Shown here piece after piece: positions 47,037-57,954 of a stretch of DNA of 64,000 nt. Under the pieces are notes generated by a model. The model made no database searches. It was not told the origin of the DNA and saw only the letters and a list, made by a program, of their open reading frames with translations. The DNA comes from Thuidium tamariscinum (lineage: Eukaryota > Streptophyta > Bryopsida > Hypnales > Thuidiaceae). Each line of letters starts with the position of its first letter. Position 1 is the stretch's first letter. The stretch spans positions 28,028,386 through 28,092,385 of the forward strand of contig OX344752.2 in NCBI GenBank assembly GCA_947034885.2, written 5' to 3'. Position numbers and translations under genes: made by a program.

Positions 47037-49800
47037 GTGAATTTTTTTAGATTGAGATAATTGAACTTAATTGCAATTTGTTTCTAATAGTGACTCCTAC
47101 ACATTGAAGCCTACAATAAACAACATTTTTCATGATTTTAGGTGCATTACTTTTAAACTCTTTTAAGAACTTATTGTTTATTTATATGGTGCCCAATTAA
47201 ATATATTGTCTTCAAAAATCTAAAATTTTTTCTTCATTTTCTTTGAAAAGTTTAGTAGCCTTCATTGACAATGTGACAATGTGATTAGAAGTGGGAGGCT
47301 CATAAAGTACAACAATTTTCTTTTGTAGGCTTCACAATGTATAACTAGGAAAGAAAGACAAAAAAATCAATTTGAATCATGCAAGTAAGTCTAGCCCTTG
47401 CAAATTTAGCAATGAAAGTAGGGGCTAGTATCCATCTAAAGACAAAATTTCAATTGAAGTCTTGTAGAGTAAAAGACTTTGTTTTTAAATCAAACATTTG
47501 GAATGATTCTACAAAAAACTCTACCTTCATCTTGTCACTAATAATATTTTAGAACTCGAGAACCATACTTTTCTCAACCATAATATTATGCATAGAGTTG
47601 TTGCAAAAAAACACTTGTTATTTTAAAAAAATTGTTAAGTATAAGAGAATTCATATTGGAAAGGAAAAGTTACTTTAGATCATATAACTATTCTTTTATT
47701 GGAAATCTATCTAAATAAAAATTATAATTTTATAGAGCTAATTTTTTTTTCTACATTCAAGAAAGTTTTCAAAATTATGCCAATTTTACTTTTATCATAG
47801 GCACTTCTTAAAAGCCCATTCAAAAACAATGGCCCTCAAGAGTTGAGGGAATTGTTAGCAAAATGAAAATAGTTGCTAGGTGAGTTCATTGTTTATCCCC
47901 TTGTTAATAACCCTATTAAAATAAAACGAAAAAACATTTCAATTAGGAAAACGAAAAATTTACAAAACCTCAAAAAATGGATACTTTGACAATTTATTTT
48001 GTAAAAGTAGAAAGATGTTCAAAAATTAAATTTGGTCATTTGTGACACCTCTTGGAAGATGGATATGCACCCAAAAAAATTCATTTCAAAAGTTCATAAA
48101 TGCATTTTGAAGGAGGTTCAATATGCAAACTTTACCTAACATAGAATTAATTATTTTATACTAACTCCCAATCTATTACAAAATACATTTTTATATTCTA
48201 TCTTTATATTTTATAAAATGGATACTTGATAGTATTATAATATTCCAAAATTGAAAGTGTAATGCACTTTTGAAAACTATTACTTCCTACCAGATCAATC
48301 ATAAAAACTTTAATCAAGTTTTCATAATAGATATATTCACTTTTACTATGAATTTAGTAGCATTGGATCAATACTCTCACAATCATACTTAATAAATAAT
48401 GTGTGTTATGAAATATTAGAGGTATTTTTTGCAATCACCCATAACAGTCTTAAATATGTAAGTTAAGTTGTCCCTTATTCAATTGCATTGTAGATAGAAA
48501 AGGTCAATTTCTTACAAAACCAACTTTTTAAAGACTCCATTTCTTTTGATGGAATAGTCTATTTTTTTAATGTCCTGTTTTAAACCCCTAAAATTCCTTG
48601 CAATCACATTGTAGTTTTAAAATTTTGGATCAACTAATGTGCTTTGATTTTTGATTTGTTTGTGTTTGGAGTTAAAAAATTTGATTTCACATTTTGATAC
48701 AAATACAAAAATATAATCCGTGCCCACATGTGAGTTTGGTTGCATTTTCTATGTTCATTTGGAGTGATGACCATTCTTCTTTGAAAGCAATGGCATAATC
48801 AACTATGCAGTAGGCTATAGAAATTGTGTTTTAGAAGTTTTTCAAATTCCCCCCTTTCCTTTTTAATTGTTACAATGCAACACTTTGCTTAGATTGTAAA
48901 AAAAATACATATTTGAATTTTTGATGAATTTATTGATGAATTTATTGATGTTATAGAAGCTTTATTCTTTTCTAAGGGTTTATTGTAATGCAAGGTCCAT
49001 GAGCTTTTTACAAAGTGGATTCAAATTTAGAAAAAAACTTCAATACTAGTTTCCAACCTAAGCATTTATATTAGACTAAATATACTAATCAAATTCAATA
49101 TCTTCTAATTCTCATTGAATTTTGAAGTTGAGATACCTCCAAGAAAGGTAGGAAAAAAAATCCTTTCAACTTTCAACTTGTATAGTTGATGAATGGAAAG
49201 GAATTTGAATTTGAATTTTTTTGTATGTGTTTCACATTAATTTAAGGATCTTATAATTACAATATCCATTGTTTAAAGTTTTTTTCATTAAAATATTTTG
49301 GCACAAAAGTAAACATTTTTTACTTTGTGAAAGTTCAAAATGAAAAGGAATTATAAGGACTAATTAGCATTTGATCCTTTGGAGTTGAGTTTTGGACCAT
49401 ACTTTAGCAAATTCTCCAAAGTTAAATGCTCTTTTTTAATTTTGTCCATAAAGTGGATGCCTCCCAAACTGCCATTTTTGCTACCATGACTAGTTCCTAT
49501 TCTTAGATTGGTCAAATTTTCATAATTTCTTGTCGGATACTACATGCAAAAGTTATGAAAGGTAAATTTTTGTCCTTGTAGAGGTTCTAAAATCATTTTT
49601 TTTACACAAGTACTTATTGCTTTTGGAGATGTACCTCAAGTAATGATGGCAATTTTTGGTGAGTGATGCATTTCTAAGGATCCATATTATATAGCTTTCT
49701 TGAACACAAAGGGTTGAAATGAGAAAGCATACATTTTTCATGGTTCTATATCAAGATTTTGTTTTTCCTAAGATCTATGATGATTTGTAGCAACATCATG
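47031..49800. other. AT-rich non-coding DNA
   Basis: No gene is seen. AACCCCTAAAATTCC at about 48576 resembles the left end of family A, but the following sequence could not be aligned to it by eye. Confidence 0.45.
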
Positions 49801-49886
49801 TTAAAGTAGGAGGTCCATAAAACCTTCAAGGTCTATTAGTGTCCCCTCTTTAAATGTATTTATTTTTAATGAACTTCCTACTTTAA
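49801..49886. mobile_element. Miniature family C element (86 bp)
   Basis: TTAAAGTAGGAGGTCCATAA at the left and (reversed) TTAAAGTAGGAAGTTCATTA at the right form near-perfect ~24-bp inverted repeats with only ~40 bp between them. The left end equals that of the 300-bp copy at 33183, so this looks like an internal-deletion derivative. Confidence 0.7.
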
Positions 49887-51440
49887 GTACTGCTAATATA
49901 TAGTTATACCTTAGCTAGTTGTACAATTGTTGCTAAAGCTTGCAACAACATTGTTATTGTACATTTTTATTTTTATTTTTTTTGTTTGCAAGTGATAAGG
50001 GAAACATGTGCATGATGAATCACAAGTGTACTTGTTATGAATACTCTAGGTTTTCATTGTAAATGTCAAATGAAAAAATTAGATGACATTTCTTTGGAAT
50101 GAACATGTGATGGATTTTGTGATAGGAGGCATGAATATGGGCATGAAACCATGTACTTAAATAACTTTCAAAGGTCAATTGATTATTGAACCAACAATTG
50201 AAGATTTGGGTTAGTTTTTATAAAGTTAATTTTAGATGTTCACCAATTTCTAAGACATGCTATAAATATCTACCCATTAGTGGAAATATAATTTTTTTCT
50301 TGGCTAGGTGCATAAATCTAAAGTTGCCTTGAATTTTTCTTTAGTCTAAGTGATTTGAGCATTTTCTAGGCTTCTTTTGCTAAAAGACCCATTCGCTTTT
50401 GAAATTTGGCATGTATGTAATTAATAACATATAGCACATAATTGTAAAAGCAAAACAAAACAAAAACTTTAGTTTTCAAATCACATCCTAAGAGAAATCA
50501 AACCACTTTGTTAGCTATGCTTGAGCAATTTAAAAATAAATAAATTCCATCTAACACCAAACCCTATTATCTTGTAATCTATGAAGTCAAAGCTCTTGAA
50601 ATTTCTCCTACATATTCCAAACATTTGTTTCAGAATTTTCACCATTTGGACTAGAAATCATCAAAAAATGATTAGTGTATTGCCATCTCCCTTTACCTTT
50701 TTGCATTGCAAGGTGATTTCTAGTAAGTTAGACATCTCAATTGCATCTAAAAATTAGCAAGATTGAACCTAACATCGTGTATTTATGAATGGGGAAAGTC
50801 CTCATTTTTGTGTAAAGCAAAAATATTCAGCCAAGGGAGCTTGAAGCCACCTACCTCTGTTTTGCAAGAATGAAAATTTTATTTCACACTTCAAACACTA
50901 TTATCTTTCAATCCACAATGTCAAATGGGCTGAATTTTTTTTTCCCACACATTGACTTCCTTGTTTTTCTACACTTTTATATGGTTGGAATTCCAAAAAA
51001 ATGTTTAAATTTTTAAGTTTTGGACACTCCATCGAAAACTGTCAATTCAAAAGTTTTCCTCTTCCCAAACACCCTCCAGCATTTCAGGGTTTGTGTACCA
51101 GATATTCCAACAAAAAGTTGTCGTGTTTTTGGATTTTCTTGTACTGTTTCACATGACTGTTGTAAGAAAGTCATCCATAAGGATTGATTGATGAGAAGTT
51201 GTTAGTAATGAACTCCAGGCACCACAACATGAAATGCATTCCATAGTGTTTTCTATTAATTTTTTCTGTATCATTTTTTTCTTAAATTTCTTTTTAAGCA
51301 ATGGACAATTTCCATTGTTCTGAAGTGTTTTGGTTGATGGGTTTTCTTATCTTATTCAATAATCTTTTACCACATCACACCCAGTTCTAGAATCTGAAAG
51401 CTACAATTTAAATGATATTCAAAAAAATATATTGCATGAC
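49887..51440. other. AT-rich non-coding DNA
   Basis: Nothing recognised. Confidence 0.5.
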
Positions 51441-52258
51441 ACCACTAACTTACGAGGCTCCGAACATAAAATCCGGCTCCCCGAATTTCTTCTCACCTGC
51501 CACTGAGAATGCTCATTTGTCAGTTGTGAGATCATGTTTCCCCCCAACCACGTGTTGTCACATCTTGCACCAACTTGATGGGAAGGACTTTGCAACATGA
51601 CAACCAACGTGACCGTGGACCGTTGAACCGGTCAACAAACCCAAGAACGCGGACATCGCAATACACGAAGGATGATGTGTGCCTTTGGTGTGATTTTAAC
51701 CCTCAAAAGAATGGGCTGGTCTTTGTGGAAATCATCCTTTTTGCAACAATGCAAACCATCTCTAAAAGCCACATGGGCTGGAAGGGGCAAACCCCTTTTC
51801 ATTACCAAAACGGACAAGGTGAGAGACAAAGAAGTCTTCCACCCACCAAGCCAATGCAAACCATCTACTTTGAAAAAAATTCAAAAGTATTCACTGGAGA
51901 CCAAATTCCTGTTCATGACTTCCATCTTTTTTGCACAAAATTTCAACGATGAACAATTGCACTTCTGTCTTGTGTGTGAGAATTCCTTGTATTCCATCGG
52001 GACCATTCTGGTCCGCAACATCCTTACAGGGTTTTGCAATCAAAATTGATAACAACGCCCATTGCATGCCCAATTGGGGAAGGCCAAGGCCACAGGCCTC
52101 AGACTGGGGGCCAGGCCGGGGCGGGTGGCACAAGCACTCACAAAATGGGTGGCCGTGGAGATGCTACAGTAGCCATCCATTGCACCTGACCACTTAGAGA
52201 TCAGACCCCTGTGGAAGTAAGAAAAATATTGTTGGGATGCATATTTCAACTTTAGGTA
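51441..52258. other. GC-richer segment of unknown nature
   Basis: Base composition is clearly less AT-rich than the flanks. It supports overlapping ORFs on both strands (125 codons at 51575-51952 and at 51672-52049, plus minus-strand frames), none with a recognisable domain. Because long frames overlap on both strands, they probably reflect composition rather than a gene. Confidence 0.4.
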
Positions 52259-52329
52259 TGTATAGTGGGGTACCAATCAAAATGGCATTCTTGAATTCGC
52301 AGTGAAAGAAATTTCACTGCTGCCAACTT

Positions 52330-52447
52330 CTTCTTTTTTGACACAAGTGTGTTGAAGAACACACTGCGAGGGTTTCCATTAGGAAGAAAGGTTGCTTTCA
52401 CGCCAGATAAACCACCTGTCAGAGCCAAGTATCGAACCCACAACCTC
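52330..52447 (-). mobile_element. 5'-truncated tRNA-derived SINE-like insert
   Basis: 118 bp bracketed by identical 15-bp CACTGCTGCCAACTT at 52315-52329 and 52448-52462. On the minus strand it starts GAGGTTGTGGGTTCGATAC, which contains a pol III B-box-like GGTTCGATAC, and ends CAAAAAAGAAG, an A-rich 3' tail. No A box, as expected for 5' truncation. Alternatively a LINE 3' fragment. Confidence 0.6.
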
Positions 52448-52479
52448 CACTGCTGCCAACTTTGACAGCCTCCCAAGAG

Positions 52480-52736
52480 CAGGCCGGGGTAAACAGACCC
52501 CTTGCTCAGCCACTTGCTGAACTTGCAGAAATTGCAGAAATTTTTTTATATTTTGCAAATAATTTCTTCTGCAAATTCTGAATTCATATTTGCAACCAAA
52601 GACCTCAAATTAGCTAGGAGGAGTATAAAAGGTAAACTAGTTAAGTACAAAATAGGGGCTTTTTGTTTTACTTGCACCCTTAGAATTACTTGGAGTGACC
52701 GAGTGAGGGGCCAGTTCACCCCAACTCAAGAGCCCG
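52480..52736. mobile_element. hAT-like MITE nested in the foldback (257 bp)
   Basis: Identical 8-bp CCCAAGAG flanks it at 52472-52479 and 52737-52744. The ends are imperfect inverted repeats: GGGGTAAACAGACCCCTTGC on the left and GGGGTGAACTGGCCCCTCAC read in reverse on the right, with further agreement in CTCAGCCACT/CTCGGTCACT. An 8-bp duplication and a start CAGGC fit the hAT superfamily. Confidence 0.7.
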
Positions 52737-53871
52737 CCCAAGAGTTGGAAAATTGGTATTTTACCATGAAAATTTTCGTACAACATCATCTTTAAGTTAA
52801 TAACATGTATGCCAAATTTCAAGGCCAAAATATTTATAGAAAAAGATCTTCAAAATTTACCAACATATATAGCTGCAAAAAAAATTTCACTACTTTCAAC
52901 TTTGACACCCTCCTAAGGATTGAATTATTTTTTTTTGCCATAAAATTTTGGCATGAAATATCCTCTATGTTTGTAATGCGTGTGAAAAATTTCAAGGTCA
53001 AAAGATTGATACAAAACATGATCTACAAAATCTACCAACATATGTAGTTTTGGAAAAAAATTCACAATTGCTAACTTTGACACCCTCCCAAGGGCTAAAA
53101 AGTGGTTTCTTACCATGAATTGTTTTCTCATGAAATCATCTCTATCTTGATAACATGCATTCCATATTTCAAGTTCAAGAAACTTATTCAAAAAAAGATA
53201 ATCAAAATCTTAGAACATGTGTAGTTTTGAGGATGATTTTTTACATCCATGCCAAACTTTGACCCACAAAATGACACTATACCAATGGTTCAAAAACTCA
53301 TCCTCACAACTACACATGTTAGGAGACTTTGAATATCTATTTTTGGATAAGTCTTTTGAACTTGAAATTTGTAATACATGTTATCAATATAGAGATGATT
53401 TCACAAGACAAAAATAATTCATGGTAAGAAACTAATTGTTCAGCCCTTGGGAGGGTGTCAAAGTTGGCAATTGTGAAATTTTTCTCAAAACTACACATGT
53501 TGGTAGATTTTGTAAATCTTTTTTTGTATTAATCTTTTGACCTTGAAATTTTTCACACATTACAAACATAGAGGTTATTTCATGCCAAACATTTCATAGC
53601 AAAACAAAAAATTAAATCCTTTGGAGAGTTGAAAGTAGTGAAATTTTTTTCACAACTATACATGTTGGAAGATTTTGAATAAATTTTTTTGTGTAAATGT
53701 TTTGGCCTCGAAATTTGGCACACATGTTATTAACGTAGAGATGATGTTGTAAAAAAATTTTCATGGTAAAATAACAATTTCAACTTTTGGAAGGTTGTCA
53801 AAGTTGGTAATAGTGAAATTTCTTTCACAACAAATTCAAAAATGCCATTTTGATTGGTACCCCAGTGTATA

Positions 53872-54004
53872 CCATTAACTGTACAATTTTGCCTACAATA
53901 GGCTGAATGGCATTTTGCTTGTCTTACCTTCATCCCTCAAGGTCCAAGGCCTTGTAGGGCTCAAAAACATCATCACTTTTGAAGTGTTATAAGTCTAAAT
54001 GCCA
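53872..54004. other. Short spacer between two elements
   Basis: No gene. It separates the foldback from family A copy 2. Confidence 0.6.
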
Positions 54005-54008
54005 TTAA

Positions 54009-54944
54009 TCCCTAAAGTTCTTTGCATACGTTTTCACCAGAGATGCTCAAAACTTGCCATTTCTAACACAAGTACCAAATTTTTTGGAAAAATTTATTTT
54101 TAGATACATGTAATATCTAGGATCTTGTAGTATTCTAGTTTGAAAAGATGAAGAAAAAATTTCATAAATTTATACTATGTGGATTACAAGATATTAGTAT
54201 TTGAATTGATCAAATTTTTTTTCTAGCCCTACAAAAACCTGGGTAGCTACTTTTCACAAATTAATATTTGTATGATAATTTGTCTAAAATATTGGTACTT
54301 ATTTGTTTTCACTCTTTTTAGACAAGTTGGCTATATTCTTGAAAATTTTCAAATCATTTAGAATTGTACAACATATAAGAAAAAAATAAGTAGTAGAAAG
54401 AAGAAGAGAATGATTCAAAATACTAAATTGTTTAGAATTTAGTTATGAAATTGAAAAATGATAATTCCAATGGTTCAAATTTGGTAATAAACAATTTACT
54501 TCCAATATTTTTATTTTTTTCCAAAAATATTGAAAATTGAATTAAATAAAGGACTTCAAAAGTTTAGTTCAAAGTGGACAATCCATAACTACCTTGCAAA
54601 CTAAAACTCTTCATAACTTTTGACTCATTAGTTCAAATCTACCCATGTTTAATTGTATATATGAATCTAGAAAATCAATTTCAAGTTTTTGTTTCCTAAA
54701 AAATTAGTTTTTTGAGATTTGCCTAAATTGCCTAACTTGAGAAAGTAACAACATATTATGCAATAACTTTTTAACCATGTAGTCAAAAGTTATTAAATTT
54801 GTTGGGCCATAAAGATAATTCTTGTCTACACCTTCTATTGAGGTTTGGTTTGAGAGCATGGAAATTTCTAGTCACACATATGTGCACAAAATTTCTAAAT
54901 TTCTAAATTTCTAAATTGCCAAAAAACACTTTGGTCCTGTAGGG
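54009..54944 (-). mobile_element. Family A transposon, full-length copy 2 (936 bp)
   Basis: Flanked by TTAA at 54005-54008 and 54945-54948. Ends TCCCTAAAGTTC and (reversed) CCCTACAGGACC. Aligns along its full length with the reverse complement of 33762-34693, sharing ATAATTCCAATGGTTCAAA, AATTGAATTAAATAAAG, CATAACTTTTGACT and ATGTAGTCAAAAGTTAT. A TTTCTAAA triplication sits at about 54893-54917. Non-autonomous. Confidence 0.75.
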
Positions 54945-55864
54945 TTAAGGTATGGAAATCTCAATTGTACAATCATGTAGTGTATGTGGTGTAGATGACA
55001 TAAATCAAATATGGAGTCATTTGGCCACATAAATTCCTAGAAATTATGTATGATGCAGTAAAATCTCACTAAAAATTAAGATAGGTTTTTGTGTGCTTAA
55101 TAAGCGCCCAGTGAAGTTTGAAGACATTTCGACATTCCCAACTACCAGAACTGGCATCGACATCGAATTTCAATGGAATTTACAAGTTGGTGGCGGGTTG
55201 ATCAACGTATCAAGAGCGAATGATGTCCGATTGTCGCAAATAAGGAGTCATTCATTACTCTCACGGACATTCCTAACAACCCTGGCTTGACAGATTCATC
55301 AAAATGGGCAAATCCTAAAAGTTAGATTTTTGACTTTTAATTGGAGTTACCGTAATTCCAATTTGGGCGCGCAAACGGCTTAGGAGTGAGGGGTAAGGGG
55401 TCCCTTAGGCTAATTGGGGTCTTCTGAAGACAATGGTGCAAACGGTTTTTCGTTTCGAGTTGTTCCCTAAAAGATAGAGAGGGTCAGCTCTTAGTTTGAC
55501 TTTTTAATCGTTAATTGCGGTTAATTAAGAGTGAATTTGGAAATATCTCTTGAAAAATCAAAGATTGGATGTGATCAAGATCTCTTTCTTGCGTAAAAAG
55601 CCATCTTTGGGCTAAAGAAAGACAATTTTCAAAATGACTTTTGGTTAATTTACAAAATATCTACGTAAATTAGGGTTAATTCGAAAATATCTTGGGTTAA
55701 GATCTTGGATTTGATTTGGCCAAGATTTCATTAGCCAAATGGGGATGTTTTTAGAAATTTCCACCATTAAACAAGTATTATTTTGGAATTACATTAGGGT
55801 AGTTTAGGGTAGGAAGTAACAAAGTGTTTTCACTAGCAATTACCGAGAGGGGCCCAACCACGGG

Positions 55865-55873
55865 TATATAAGG
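55865..55873 (+). promoter_or_regulatory. TATA-box candidate
   Basis: TATATAAGG in a locally GC-rich setting (GGG before, GGCCCCCC after). The best core-promoter match outside the gypsy LTR. Confidence 0.4.
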
Positions 55874-56116
55874 GCCCCCCTCGAGGTTGCCAGTACCCTT
55901 ATTTCTCGCATCGACACTTCGTTCTTCCTCCATGCTACCGACGTGGTCGGAGCACTATTTGGACCAAAGATTTTGGCCAAGTCTTGTTTTGTGTTTAAGG
56001 TTGAAACTTTGAAGGTTTAGGGCCCCTTCAACTGATTTTTTCCACCCTTGATTGTGTAAGAGGCTAAGCCTCTAGTTCGTGCTAACAACCACCTTGTGGA
56101 AATTTCAAGCATTGAG

Positions 56117-56250
56117 TACCAAAGTTCGGTTTAAACACTGTCATGTGTACCTCTTTTGGTGACAAAATCTTGAAATACTAAGAAACTTTAAGAACTCAAA
56201 GTAAAGTTCGGTTAAACATTGTCATGTGTACCTCCTTTTGCGATTAAAAG
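56117..56250 (+). repeat. ~83-bp direct duplication
   Basis: AAAGTTCGGTTTAAACACTG...CATGTGTACCTC at about 56120 recurs as AAAGTTCGGTTAAACATTG...CATGTGTACCTC at about 56202, inside the LTR-like region. Confidence 0.7.
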
Positions 56251-56515
56251 CTCTTAAAGTACTACCATGGATAGTTCCCTATAGGAGAAGTTATATTATC
56301 CATAACACCAATCATGTTAAGCCCCGACTTGAGAAAACGGTCACATGACAAGGTTCACCTAGCCAACTCCAACAACCCATAATTTTCAAAAGATTGGTAG
56401 CCAAGGATTGATCCCTTAGTGCCTTTGCTTCACTTTGCCACAAATCAAATTCCTTGTATTACGCTTGTGGTTAAAGTAGTTAGGGTGGAATTGGCCCTTA
56501 AAGTCAATTTTCTAT

Positions 56516-56685
56516 AACCAACCTTAGTAGTTAAATTCAGTTCAGACCAAGCAACCAGCCTAGTATTCAAATTCAGTCCAGGCCGCAACCAATCCTTAGT
56601 ATTCAAATTCAATTCAGACCACAACCAGCCTTAGGGTTCAAATTCAGTCCAGGCCGTGATTAGCCAAATTCAGTCTAGACTGCGG
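56516..56685 (+). repeat. 34-36 bp degenerate tandem repeat
   Basis: About five units of the form AACCAGCCTTAGTATTC / AAATTCAGTCCAGGCCGC, alternating between CAGTCCAGGCC and CAGTTCAGACC variants. Confidence 0.75.
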
Positions 56686-56689
56686 CCAC

Positions 56690-57376
56690 CCCCTCTTCCC
56701 CCCGTCGGCCAATCACACCTCGCCACGCAGTAGGGGTGACGGGGCCCGAACGAGGGGTCTGCCCCATCGGAGGCGGCCATGTGGAGGCAGGGGCAACGTC
56801 CGTTCGGGGTCAGAGTCTTTCGGGAGTCAAGGCCTGTTCGGGGAGCCAGAGTCTGTTGGGAAGATCGGGGTCCAAAAAACTCACATTCTCAAAACACCAA
56901 AAATCCTCACGTAAGTGCATCCTCACACAAAAACTTGTCATTACAATCATTTGAATTTTGGTAGAATTAAAGGGGAATTGCAAGAGAAACTAACAACTCC
57001 CACATTCAATTTCCCACCAAAAATTGAACAATTGTAACGTCAAGAGAATTAGTCCAATTCTTCCTGACTCAAAACTCCATAGCTACCACTTCTCTTACAA
57101 AAATTGCAAAACATCTCGGAAGCAAAGGGAGGAGGGAGGAGAGGAATTAGAAGAATTAAGGAAGGATTTAGGATTAAAATATTCATATCCAAAGAATATT
57201 ACTATTGAATAAGGTTTTTTATTCCATAAGGTTGACCTTTGGTATTAAAGAACTATTTAAAAGGAATCCTACTATTGAATTTATTCTTATTCTTTAGGAA
57301 TGTTCTACATTCTTTGGTAGTTAGTTATTAATTAGATTCTTAGACGGCTTGGATTTTGTTGGTTTTGTTTTATTAG
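56690..57376. other. Non-coding; GC-rich at 56.69-56.88 kb
   Basis: The first 190 bp is strongly GC-rich (for example GGGGTGACGGGGCCCGAACG) with repeated GTCTGTTSGG/GTTCGGGG words and two overlapping short frames. Neither frame is recognised. The remainder is AT-rich. Confidence 0.4.
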
Positions 57377-57580
57377 GTCTAATAAGCCGAAACAAATTGA
57401 CAACCAATTTCTTTGGAATTAACATAAATTCAAAAATTAATTAGATTTGAAAAGATTTGAAGATGATTTTTTGATTAAAATATTCTAATAAGCCAAAGGG
57501 GAAACAAACAAATTGCCAACCAATTTCTTTAGAATTAATGCAAATTCAAAATTTAATTTGAAAAGATTTGATGACAATTT
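57377..57580 (+). repeat. ~105-bp tandem duplication
   Basis: TCTAATAAGCCGAAACAAATT and CAACCAATTTCTTTGGAATT at 57377-57420 recur as TCTAATAAGCCAAAGG... and CAACCAATTTCTTTAGAATT at 57485-57540, with TTTGAAAAGATTTGA closing both. Confidence 0.7.
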
Positions 57581-57858
57581 CCAATTCAAAATAATTAAAT
57601 CAACTTGGATTTTGAATATCAACTTAGAACCAAAAGAAAAACTAGAAACAACTAACCATTAAACTTCCATTGATTTATTTAGAATAGAGTATTTGCTAAC
57701 CAAATAGGTAGACTAAGTCAAATTGCAGTATTTTCTAATTACCGGGAATTTAGGAATATAAAGAATTACGCAATTAATTTAGCACTACATAACCTTTAGT
57801 TTCCTTTCAACCAGGATAAATTTAATTGACCAACAACGTGAGAATTACTATGGATTAG

Positions 57859-57954
57859 ATGGGGAGCGGGGATGATTTCGATGGCGAGGTCATGGGGGAA
57901 TATTTACACATGCTGATGTTTGACGACAGGACTATGGAGATTTACGCAGAGGAG
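57859..57954 (+). CDS. Exon-like ORF of unknown function ending at a splice donor
   Basis: From ATG at 57859 the frame reads MGSGDDFDGEVMGEYLHM, then LMFDDRTMEIYAEE, for 32 codons, with balanced codon use quite unlike the flanking AT-rich DNA, and ends GAG|GTAAAC, a good plant 5' splice site. An upstream in-frame stop (ATG GAT TAG) immediately precedes the ATG. No downstream exon or acceptor could be assigned. It may be a captured gene fragment, the first exon of an otherwise lost gene, or chance. I do not recognise the peptide. Confidence 0.3.

Larger units (their letters stand above)
52265..53865. mobile_element. FB-like foldback transposon with tandem sub-repeats in each arm
   Basis: The outer ends GGGGTACCAATCAAAATGGC are identical inverted repeats, flanked by TGTATA at 52259-52264 and 53866-53871. 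Each arm consists of three head-to-tail units of about 175 bp, each opening with AACTTTGACA(C/G)CCTCC, passing through a TTACCATGAA..CATCATCT / TCAAGGTCAAAA-like core, and closing with CCAACATATGTAGTTTTG. Left-arm units start at about 52458 (interrupted by an insert), 52897 and 53070; the right-arm units are their reverse complements (about 53291-53820). The loop is ~50 bp (53240-53290). The arms host two later insertions, 52330-52447 and 52480-52736. Without these the element is ~1.2 kb. No transposase; ORFs here are shadows. Confidence 0.85.
55080..56480 (+). repeat. LTR-like or promoter-bearing region
   Basis: Less AT-rich and distinct from its surroundings, with GGGTATATAAGGGCCC (TATA box) at 55862-55877, and downstream TTCTCGCATCGACACTTCG as a possible transcript start region. 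A 65-codon frame at 55093-55290 has no recognisable domain. These traits suit an LTR of a plant retrotransposon or a leader region, but no paired LTR, primer-binding site or coding part was found. Confidence 0.3.

Noticed and set aside
48576..48600. Third family A copy suggested by AACCCCTAAAATTCC
   Set aside because: Only the outermost ~12 bases match; the following sequence does not align.
51575..52049. Two overlapping 125-codon plus-strand ORFs with further minus-strand ORFs
   Set aside because: Overlap in several frames on both strands and no domain; best explained by local GC content.
52805..53417. ORFs of 60-90 codons on both strands
   Set aside because: They are frames through the foldback sub-repeats and recur symmetrically because of the inverted arms.
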